Shown here: positions 1-5,360 of the stretch, piece by piece
Layout of the letters: the number at the start of each line of letters is the position of its first letter
How positions within the stretch are numbered: position 1 is the stretch's first letter
Assembly (NCBI GenBank): GCA_025997795.1
Contig: BNVB01000087.1
Location: forward strand, 1 to 8,301
Direction of reading: 5' to 3'
Source: Spirochaetia bacterium
GTDB taxonomy: Bacteria; Spirochaetota; Spirochaetia; Treponematales; Breznakiellaceae
Length of the DNA stretch: 8,301 bases
Position numbers and translations under genes: made by a program
Notes under the pieces: generated by a model
Told to the model about the DNA's origin: nothing
Databases searched by the model: none
The model's input: the letters and a program-made list of their open reading frames with translations, nothing else

Positions 1-430
1 CCGCCGCTACCCGGTTTTTTGTCAGAAATTGCTCCATTGATACCAGAGATCTCATCGCCTCCTCTTTTTCGCTTACCAGCGGCACTTCGGGAAGCTCTTC
101 CTCCGGATTCCGCTGGATAAACCGGGCAAGCTTTAACGAATCTTCTTTATCCGTTTTCTTCGTTGACCTCCAAATCATCTGGAGTTTTCCCGGATTCAAT
201 ATATATACCCGGCAGCCAACCTCTCGGTTTATCTGCCGGACAAGAGAGTTCGCAAAACCGCATACCTCCACCGCTATCTTGTCGCTCTTCCGCAACAATC
301 GGCACAACGTCTCCCGGCCTTTCGTATCAGTCTTAAGCCCGTGCCGCTCAATCTTCTCTACTCCCTCGGTGACAATACAAACCTCCATCGTCCGTTTCGC
401 CAAATCAATCCCTACAAACCGCCCTTCCAT
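1..430 (-). CDS. IS110 family transposase, N-terminal part (truncated by window edge)
   Basis: The 143 visible residues form the RuvC-like DEDD domain of IS110 transposases, the recombinases that insert and excise the element through circular intermediates. All four acidic residues are visible: D9 in FVGIDLAK, E55 in IAVEVCG, and D94 and D97 in KKTDKEDSLKLARF. The C-terminal domain with the catalytic serine would lie beyond base 1, so whether the gene is intact is unknown. No stop or frameshift occurs in the visible part. The ATG at 430 is chosen because GGAGGAG sits three bases upstream and the protein begins as the family usually does, a few residues before GIDLAK. Family knowledge: the IS110 group encodes a bridge RNA upstream of the transposase, matching the structured DNA at 431-705. 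Confidence 0.9.
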   Translation of the reverse strand, partial: MEGRFVGIDLAKRTMEVCIVTEGVEKIERHGLKTDTKGRETLCRLLRKSDKIAVEVCGFANSLVRQINREVGCRVYILNPGKLQMIWRSTKKTDKEDSLKLARFIQRNPEEELPEVPLVSEKEEAMRSLVSMEQFLTKNRVAA

Positions 431-705
431 AAACTCCTCCAATCGGTTAAATTTGAGGAATGGGAGTCTCTGCTCGGGGTAAACCGAACTCCTATCCGCG
501 GTAACGGCGCCTCAACGCCGTTCCGCATTATTTTTTTCGGCTGCCGTCTGAAATTACTCTTCGCGACGAGGTCCTCTTTTTCAAGATGTTCCCTCACTGC
601 GCAAAACAATCGGCACCGGCTCCCGTATCCCGTCAGATACAGGATACCCCCTCTGGCAAATATCATAAAGTCTTCGCGGTAAAAAAATCTTAAGAGCTTC
701 CTTGG
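431..705 (-). ncRNA. Candidate IS110 bridge RNA / structured left end
   Basis: This 275-bp stretch upstream of the transposase has no convincing coding sequence but at least three hairpins. One pairs GGAGT 463-467 with ACTCC 488-492 and, inside that, TCGG 474-477 with CCGA 484-487. The second pairs GCGG 498-501 plus AACGGCG 503-509 with CGCCGTT 516-522 plus CCGC 523-526, leaving one bulged base and a six-base loop. The third pairs GTATCC 625-630 with GGATAC 642-647 around an 11-base loop. In IS110-group elements this location encodes the bridge RNA, whose two internal loops pair with donor and target DNA. The structure and position are seen; the RNA itself and its exact ends are inferred. Loop 631-641 is of a size that could hold a guide. 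Confidence 0.45.
498..537 (+). terminator. Strong hairpin followed by T-run within the IS left end
   Basis: An 11-bp stem with one bulge (498-509 with 516-526, loop CCTCAA) is followed on the plus strand by ATTA and seven Ts (531-537). In that direction it has the form of an intrinsic terminator, which would stop plus-strand transcripts before they run antisense through the transposase. Read on the minus strand, the same stem could simply be part of the bridge RNA. I cannot tell which role applies. Confidence 0.35.
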
Positions 706-1293
706 AGTCTTTTTTACTGGAGCCGGGACTACACTCGGAGCATAGAGGCCGGAGACGACTATGAAAAACTGCCGAATGTCATAGCTATCAACATCGTCAA
801 TTTTGAGTATCTGGGAACGAAGGATTTTCATGCGAGTTTCCACTTGCGGGAAGATACCGAAAGAGATTATATTCTCACAGAGGCGCTTGAGATCCATTTT
901 ATCGACATGATGAAATTCAGGCGGCTGAGGGAAAAGGATTTTAAGAACGATACATTGCAGCGGTGGATGACATGGTTTGACAAAGACAGTCCACCCGCGG
1001 TGGTAGAGGAGGTAGTAAAAATGGATGCAGCGATACAAAAAGCGGAAGCCAGGATGGCTTTTGTTTCTAATGATAAGGAAGCGTTCCGGGCTTACCAGAT
1101 GCGGGAAATGGCCCTTTCGGACTGGACCAGCGGTGTCAACCATGCCAAACAGGAAGGCAGGATAGAGGGTAAGATAGAAGGCAGGATAGAGGGTAAGATA
1201 GAAATAGCCCGAAGTATGAAAACTGACAAAGCGGCTATAGAAAAAATCATGCAGTATACCGGGCTGACGCGGGAAGAAATTGACAAGGCTTAG
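706..1293 (+). pseudogene. PD-(D/E)XK nuclease family (Rpn/PDDEXK_2-type) protein, 5'-truncated remnant
   Basis: Read in the frame ending at TAG 1291-1293, this encodes LFYWSRDY at about 709-732, then VIAINIVNFEYLGT, a helical region, and a charged C-terminus with GRIEGKIE repeats and TGLTREEIDKA at the end. This layout is typical of the PDDEXK_2 family (Rpn-like recombination-promoting nucleases, often annotated as putative transposases). About 195 residues remain; family members are commonly around 300. The catalytic N-terminal half is missing, and in-frame TAA 691 and unrelated DNA lie upstream. A TTG at 844 could open a shorter frame, but homologous sequence continues upstream of it without a break, so I treat the gene as broken by the IS110 element. 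The 5' half may lie on the far side of the IS, outside the window. Confidence 0.8.
1153..1200 (+). repeat. Perfect 24-bp tandem duplication
   Basis: Bases 1153-1176 and 1177-1200 are identical 24-mers in frame with the PDDEXK_2 remnant, each coding EGRIEGKI. Each unit is itself an imperfect double of 12 bp. The following residues, E-I-A-R, continue into the C-terminal helix. Such E-G-x-x repeats are common near the C-terminus of this family and probably vary in number by slippage. Confidence 0.9.
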
Positions 1294-1305
1294 CTATGTC
1301 AAGTG

Positions 1306-1329
1306 TTTTCCCTTGCCTGGGAGGGAAAA
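1306..1329 (+). terminator. Hairpin downstream of the PDDEXK_2 remnant
   Basis: TTTTCCCT (1306-1313) pairs perfectly with AGGGAAAA (1322-1329) around the loop TGCCTGGG, 12 bases after the TAG stop. No clear T-run follows on the plus strand, so termination would rely on this stem together with the next one at 1343-1377. Minus-strand transcripts from the convergent operon would read the same stem, preceded by A and ending in its own Ts. Confidence 0.4.
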
Positions 1330-1342
1330 ATCGTGTTATTTT

Positions 1343-1377
1343 GCTAAAAATTGCGCTTGCACAGCGGGGTTTTTAGC
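1343..1377. terminator. Probable bidirectional terminator between convergent genes
   Basis: GCTAAAAA (1343-1350) pairs with TTTTTAGC (1370-1377), and inside them CGCT (1354-1357) pairs with AGCG (1363-1366) around TGCAC. Both strands show the inner stem followed by a run of five Ts, the form of an intrinsic terminator working both ways. It ends one base before the stop codon of the minus-strand phosphoesterase gene (1378-1380), as expected for convergent transcription units. Confidence 0.65.
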
Positions 1378-2022
1378 TTAAAACCGGTAAATTGATTCAG
1401 TGTCGTGGGTATCTATCAGTACCAGTTTATCCGTGCCGTTTAGTTCCAGTTCGGTAATGGCCCCCACCGGCGTATGGCCCACAATCTGGCTGTAAGCGGG
1501 TACCGGATCCTCCTGGAGTGATCCGGGCCGTACCCAAATGGGGCTTTGGGTTACATCATCGCCGTATATATTGTATCCGTTAAAATTAAGGATATTCCGG
1601 TTTTTGGCAAAGGCCTCGTTTACGTCTCCGGGATTTTCCCCCTTAATGGACGACAAAAACCACCCGGTCAGCCCCGCATGGGAAATTATGATCTTATCAG
1701 CGGTAACATAGAGTATTTTGAAGAGGTCCATGTTATCTTCCAGAACGGCAGAGATTTGTTCATAGTGGACTGCCTGGAACCCTGAATACTGCTGGTTCCG
1801 CACCCCCAAAAGATAATGGTAATCGTGATTCCCCAGGCACAGCTTGATACGGCTGTCTTTTCTGGCGGTTTTGCAGATTTCTACAAAGTTTTTAAACTGC
1901 TTTGAAAAGGGGATGTCAAAACTGTCAAAATAGTCGCCGGTAAAGTAAAATTCGCTATAATCTTCCTTTACATACTTTTTCCAGAAAGGCCTTCCATGGA
2001 CATCCCCAATGGCATAGCGCAT
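1378..2022 (-). CDS. Metallophosphoesterase (PPP/ApaH-like, calcineurin superfamily)
   Basis: This 214-residue cytoplasmic protein has the full two-metal phosphoesterase signature in order: GDVHG (D7, H9), GDYFDS (D30), GNHD (N65, H66), SHAG (H115) and GHTP (H183). The length and motif order resemble phage-lambda-type PPP phosphatases and the ApaH/PrpE group. The second and third blocks, GDYFDSF and GNHD, differ from the GDxVDRG and GNHE of true Ser/Thr phosphatases, so a small-molecule or nucleotide substrate is as likely as a phosphoprotein. The substrate cannot be read from the sequence. The ATG at 2022 follows AGGTGA, which lies in the last codons of the upstream transporter gene; the gap is 3 bp, so the two genes are co-transcribed and probably translationally coupled. 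Confidence 0.85.
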   Translation of the reverse strand: MRYAIGDVHGRPFWKKYVKEDYSEFYFTGDYFDSFDIPFSKQFKNFVEICKTARKDSRIKLCLGNHDYHYLLGVRNQQYSGFQAVHYEQISAVLEDNMDLFKILYVTADKIIISHAGLTGWFLSSIKGENPGDVNEAFAKNRNILNFNGYNIYGDDVTQSPIWVRPGSLQEDPVPAYSQIVGHTPVGAITELELNGTDKLVLIDTHDTESIYRF

Positions 2023-2025
2023 ATA

Positions 2026-3732
2026 TCACCTCATGTGGAACAGGGCTTCTGAAATATTGTAACAAAGGTCTCCCAGAAGCTCGATACGCCGTACCAGGTC
2101 CATAAAGAGCAGTTCGGTCTTTACATCCGCACCGGCTTCAATGCGCTTGCGCCCAAGTTTTCTAAGTTTGTTCCGGGCTTTGTCGATCTGCCGTTCAATA
2201 AGTTCCGCATAACCAACCTGTTCCTGGCTTAACGGGTGGCCCAGGTGCTCCCGGACAAAAGCAAGGAAGTCTTTTACCTGTTTGACATAGGGCGCCAGAG
2301 CTTCCATTTCCCTGCGCTTAAAAAGCTGATCTTTTTTGACACTCCGTTCCAGAATCAAACTGATTCCGCAGCAGTCATCGGCCATGTCTTCCAGATCGGC
2401 GATGATCCGCAGGAGCTGAGAAATGTTGTATTCCGATTTAGGCGAAAGCTGCTGGCGGGTACACTCAATAAGAAAGCGGGTCAGCTCTTCCCGCATTTCG
2501 TCGGAGTAATCTTCCTTGGCCTTCATGGACGCAATCAGCGTATCAACCCGGGTTATTCTGTTTTTATCGCTTTTTTCCTTGTCAGACTTTTCGTCTGTTT
2601 CGGAAGCGGCAAGGTATGTCAGCGCATCGCAGGCTTCCGCATACATATCCGATACAAGACCCGCCATATCGCGGATTTCCTTTTCTGCCCGGACTATGCT
2701 GAATTCCGGGGTTGCCAGAATAAGCCCCGACGAAAGCTCCAGCCGGTAATGCTGCGGCTGTTCCTCGCCCTTGTCTTTGATGATCCAGCCCACCAGGGCG
2801 GCAAACTGGTTTACAAAAGGAAAAAAGAGCAGCGTGTTTATGGTGTTAAATATTGTGTGGAGCATTGCCAGATGGCTGGTAATTGCCTCTGTAGGGGAAC
2901 CCGGCGTAACGGCATCCACCAGATTAAGGAAAGGCCGGAAAAAAGCAAGGACCCAAATTGTACCGATCACATTGAATAACACATGAACCAGCGCCGACTG
3001 CCTGGCGGTGGACTTTGCCCCGATGGAAGCCAACGCCGCATCGATGGTGGTACCGATGTTGGCCCCCAGAATCATCGCCGCAGCCATTTCGTAGTTTATC
3101 ATCCCCTGGTAGGCCATGGTTAGAAAGATCGCCGTAGAGGCCGAGGAGGAATGAATGATCAGCGTAATCACAATCCCTACACCTGCGCCAAGGATAGTGG
3201 AAACAAAACCCCTGCCGGAAAAAGAGCCAATAAACGCCAGCGCTTCCGGCGACAGGGTGGGCATGGATTTGGTAAGGAGATCCAGACCCATAAAAAGAAG
3301 ACCAAAACCCAGGATCGTTACCCCCAGTTCGCGGTACTTCCATTTTATCATGGACATGATAAAGCCAATCCCCACTGCCGGCAGAGCTATGGCGCCCAGT
3401 TTAAGGGAAAAGCCGATGATCGATACAATCCAGGCGGTAACGGTGGTACCAACGTTGGCCCCCATGATTACCCCAATAGCCTGCTTAAGGGTAAGGAGAC
3501 CGGCATTAACAAAGGATACTACCATTACCGTGGTGGCCGAAGAAGACTGGATAACCGCCGTAACTCCAAAACCGGTGAGTACTGCGCTTAGCCGGTGTCC
3601 TGCCATAAAGGACAGCGCCTTTTGCATCCGCGTCCCCGCGGCCTGCTGGATGCCGTCGCTCATTACCTTCATTCCATAAAGGAAAAGCCCCAGACTTCCG
3701 GCTATGCTGAAAAAGACACGGATATATCCCAT
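2026..3732 (-). CDS. Na/Pi cotransporter family protein with C-terminal PhoU-like domain
   Basis: This 568-residue inner-membrane protein has the two inverted Na_Pi_cotrans repeats of the NptA/YjbB family. Repeat one carries QSSSATT (62-68) and GANVGTT (91-97); repeat two carries HSSSAST (194-200) and GANIGTT (223-229). The QSSS-type motifs form the Na+/phosphate site in characterised relatives. Several hydrophobic segments fill residues 5-318. Residues from about 350 to the end are charged and helical, like PhoU, which usually senses phosphate status. Direction of transport is uncertain: vertebrate relatives import phosphate, whereas E. coli YjbB is linked to export. The ATG at 3732 is the only reasonable start because an in-frame TAA lies two codons upstream. 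No clear Shine-Dalgarno sequence precedes it. It is first in an operon with the phosphoesterase at 1378-2022. Confidence 0.93.
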   Translation of the reverse strand: MGYIRVFFSIAGSLGLFLYGMKVMSDGIQQAAGTRMQKALSFMAGHRLSAVLTGFGVTAVIQSSSATTVMVVSFVNAGLLTLKQAIGVIMGANVGTTVTAWIVSIIGFSLKLGAIALPAVGIGFIMSMIKWKYRELGVTILGFGLLFMGLDLLTKSMPTLSPEALAFIGSFSGRGFVSTILGAGVGIVITLIIHSSSASTAIFLTMAYQGMINYEMAAAMILGANIGTTIDAALASIGAKSTARQSALVHVLFNVIGTIWVLAFFRPFLNLVDAVTPGSPTEAITSHLAMLHTIFNTINTLLFFPFVNQFAALVGWIIKDKGEEQPQHYRLELSSGLILATPEFSIVRAEKEIRDMAGLVSDMYAEACDALTYLAASETDEKSDKEKSDKNRITRVDTLIASMKAKEDYSDEMREELTRFLIECTRQQLSPKSEYNISQLLRIIADLEDMADDCCGISLILERSVKKDQLFKRREMEALAPYVKQVKDFLAFVREHLGHPLSQEQVGYAELIERQIDKARNKLRKLGRKRIEAGADVKTELLFMDLVRRIELLGDLCYNISEALFHMR

Positions 3733-3778
3733 GTTTTATAGAGTACACTATTTTTCGCCTTTTATATAAGATGGAACT
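3733..3778. promoter_or_regulatory. AT-rich divergent intergenic region, presumed promoters
   Basis: Only 46 bp separate the starts of two divergent genes, so promoters must sit here or inside the coding ends. TATA-like sequence lies at 3761-3768 (TTTATATA on plus; TATATAAA on minus) and another TTTATA at 3735-3740. I see no well-spaced -35 partner for either direction, and both genes have poor ribosome-binding sites, so leaders are probably very short. The exact promoters are not supported. Confidence 0.3.
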
Positions 3779-4366
3779 ATGTTGGATCATGCAACAGTGC
3801 TGGTTCTTTCCGATTCCCATGGCGATCTGACGGCCCTGGCGGCGGTCCTCCGCTGGGCTGCCCACAACCCCCTGGGGGACACCGGGGGCCGCAAAACCTT
3901 AAGCGCCGCAGTTTTTCTGGGAGACGGCGGGGAGGATATAGAAGCCGCCGAGACAGGCCGTTTATCTTCCTGGGGGGAAAGCTTTACCGCTCCCTGGTAC
4001 CGTGTCCGGGGCAATGGCGATTTTGACCCGGCGATCCCCAACAGCCTTGTTTTGGAAACCGCGGGCCGTACCTTGTTCCTTACCCACGGCAACCGGTATG
4101 GTCTGGAAAGCGGCCGCAGGAACCTTGCCGCTGCGGCCAAAGCAAGCGGCGCAGAGGCGGCGCTCTTTGGCCATACCCATATTCCCTTTTGCGGCGAGGA
4201 ACAGGGGCTATTTCTGCTTAACCCCGGCAGCATCGGCCGGCCCCGGAGCCGTATTGGCCCCAGCTTTGCCGTTTTGGACTGCCCCAGTTCGGGACCGCTC
4301 TCTGCCCGGTTTTTTGGGTTTGCCATACGGGGCCAGGCTTTGGCGGTAAAAGAAATAACAGTGTAA
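3779..4366 (+). CDS. YfcE/MJ0936-type metallophosphoesterase
   Basis: This 195-residue cytoplasmic protein belongs to the small calcineurin-like phosphodiesterases (YfcE, MJ0936, Vps29-like fold). The metal ligands are all visible: DSHGD (D12, H14), LGDGGED (D49), RGNGDFD (N79), LTHGNRYG (H103), and GHTH (H132, H134), followed by the family's closing block LNPGSIGRPR. Relatives hydrolyse artificial phosphodiesters with Mn2+ or Ni2+; natural substrates are mostly unknown. GNGD instead of the usual GNCD is a minor variation. It is divergent from the Na/Pi transporter operon and in a different subfamily from the phosphoesterase at 1378-2022. The ATG at 3779 has only a weak GGA before it, but the DSHG motif at residue 12 fits the family's usual N-terminus. 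It appears monocistronic, since a separate promoter follows. Confidence 0.9.
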   Translation: MLDHATVLVLSDSHGDLTALAAVLRWAAHNPLGDTGGRKTLSAAVFLGDGGEDIEAAETGRLSSWGESFTAPWYRVRGNGDFDPAIPNSLVLETAGRTLFLTHGNRYGLESGRRNLAAAAKASGAEAALFGHTHIPFCGEEQGLFLLNPGSIGRPRSRIGPSFAVLDCPSSGPLSARFFGFAIRGQALAVKEITV

Positions 4367-4382
4367 CAAGGCAAAGCAGCCG

Positions 4383-4411
4383 TTGACCTGATGGCACCGT
4401 AAAATTATGAT
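4383..4411 (+). promoter_or_regulatory. Sigma-70-type promoter of the Tat/polyferredoxin operon
   Basis: TTGACC (4383-4388) and TATGAT (4406-4411) are separated by exactly 17 bases, close to the sigma-70 consensus. Transcription would begin near 4418, giving a leader of about 30 nt before the ATG at 4451. It is the only good promoter seen ahead of the four genes and lies 17 bases after the preceding stop codon. Confidence 0.75.
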
Positions 4412-4415
4412 GTAG

Positions 4416-4423
4416 TTAGCTAA
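4416..4423. promoter_or_regulatory. TTAGCTAA palindrome at the predicted transcription start
   Basis: An 8-bp perfect palindrome, TTAGCTAA, overlaps the predicted +1 of the operon. Its position would suit a repressor or other dimeric regulator, but an 8-bp AT-rich palindrome can arise by chance and no regulator is encoded nearby. Confidence 0.25.
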
Positions 4424-4450
4424 TTATATCGTAGAATCCGGAGGTAAAAA

Positions 4451-5359
4451 ATGACAAGACGGGAATTCCTTAAAAAATCCGCCGCTATTGGTTTTGGTGC
4501 GGGCCTGTTTTTCCTGCCCAAGGGACTGCGCCATGAGCTTTCTGCCGCAGAGACCTACCCCGATTTGGTGGCCCTTAAGGGCGGCAGCCCCGAGGCCATG
4601 TTTGAACGGGGAATGCGTGTTTTGGGCGGCATGGGGCGTTTTGTAAAAAACGGCCAAACGGTTGTGGTAAAACCCAATATGTCCTGGGATTTGGCCCCCG
4701 AGTTTGGCTGTAATACCTCTCCGGCCCTGGTGGCGGCGGTGGTAAAACAGTGCCGGGATGCCGGGGCGCGGCGGGTGATTATTATGGATCATTCCATAGA
4801 ACACTGGGAACGGAGCAGCAAAAGTTCGGGTATACGGGCCGCCGCCGAAAATGCCGGTGCAGTATATGCCCCCGCCGAACGGGAAGGGTACTACCAGAAA
4901 GTTTCGCTTAATGGCAAAAGACTAAAAGAAACGATGATCCACGAAACACTTCTTGAAAGTGATGTGCTTATCAGCGTGCCGGTATTAAAAAACCATGGCG
5001 GCGCGGGACTTACCATTTCTATGAAAAACCTTATGGGCTGTATCTGGAACAGACAGGCATACCATGCCGGGGGCCTGCAAAGCTGTATAGCGGATTTTCT
5101 CTACGCCAAAAAACCGGACCTGAACATTATCGACGCATACCGGGTGGTAAGCAAAAACGGTCCCCGGGGCGGTTCACTGGCCGATGTAATCCAGATGGGT
5201 TCGCTTATCATATCGCCGGATATTGTGGCGGCGGATACGGCGGCCTCCATGCTGCTGGGCCGCAAACAGGGCGAAGTGGAATACATACGCCTTGCCGCCC
5301 AGGCGGGTTTTGGCCAGATGGATCTTTCCAGGCTGAACATTCAGCGGATCACCGTATAA
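4451..5359 (+). CDS. DUF362 domain protein with twin-arginine signal peptide
   Basis: The 302-residue product opens with TRREFLKK, a near-perfect Tat consensus, followed by a hydrophobic stretch (about 11-24) and a likely cleavage site near SAAE (31-34). It should therefore be folded in the cytoplasm and exported by Tat. The mature part matches DUF362: VVVKPNMSW (71-79), SVPVLKNHGGAG (175-186), ISMKNLMGC (189-197), IIDA and ADTAASMLLG (261-270). DUF362 has no settled function, though it often occurs beside or fused to ferredoxin domains. Four cysteines are present (87, 101, 197, 212) but not in a CxxC array, so a bound Fe-S cluster is not evident. The ATG at 4451 follows GGAGG with a six-base gap. 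One base separates its stop from the polyferredoxin gene, so the two very probably act together. Confidence 0.88.
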   Translation: MTRREFLKKSAAIGFGAGLFFLPKGLRHELSAAETYPDLVALKGGSPEAMFERGMRVLGGMGRFVKNGQTVVVKPNMSWDLAPEFGCNTSPALVAAVVKQCRDAGARRVIIMDHSIEHWERSSKSSGIRAAAENAGAVYAPAEREGYYQKVSLNGKRLKETMIHETLLESDVLISVPVLKNHGGAGLTISMKNLMGCIWNRQAYHAGGLQSCIADFLYAKKPDLNIIDAYRVVSKNGPRGGSLADVIQMGSLIISPDIVAADTAASMLLGRKQGEVEYIRLAAQAGFGQMDLSRLNIQRITV

Positions 5360-5360
5360 C

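Larger units (their letters stand above)
1..705 (-). mobile_element. IS110-family insertion sequence, left-end portion (element continues past window edge)
   Basis: The element comprises the start of a DEDD transposase (1-430) and about 275 bp of upstream non-coding DNA. Transposase orientation makes this the left end, with the right end beyond base 1. The boundary is placed near 700-709 because, reading the plus strand, recognisable PDDEXK_2-family protein sequence (LFYWSRDY) begins at about 706-709 and an in-frame TAA lies at 691. IS110 elements lack conventional terminal inverted repeats and usually leave no long target duplication, so the end cannot be fixed by repeats. An AG/CT dinucleotide at 706-707 or 709-710 could be the recombination core, but that is a guess. 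About 275 bp of left-end DNA fits the non-coding ends of IS110-group elements. Confidence 0.75.

Noticed and set aside
412..1143. 243-residue minus-strand open frame across the IS left end and the Rpn remnant
   Set aside because: It runs antisense to recognisable Rpn-type coding sequence and through the structured IS end, has no recognisable domain, and spans an apparent insertion junction.
1153..1200. Short CRISPR-like array
   Set aside because: There are two contiguous 24-bp units with no spacers, in frame within a protein-coding repeat.
844..1293. TTG 844 as the true start of a complete 149-residue protein
   Set aside because: Family-like sequence continues upstream in the same frame to about 706 and there is no convincing ribosome-binding site, so this is a truncated gene rather than a short intact one.
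2236..2979. 247-residue plus-strand open frame
   Set aside because: It is antisense to the Na/Pi transporter gene, which has clear family motifs; the translation has no coherent domain.
3787..4374. 195-residue minus-strand open frame opposite the YfcE-type gene
   Set aside because: It mirrors the GC-rich phosphoesterase gene, whose metal-binding motifs are complete; the antisense product is Arg/Pro/Ala-rich with no domain.
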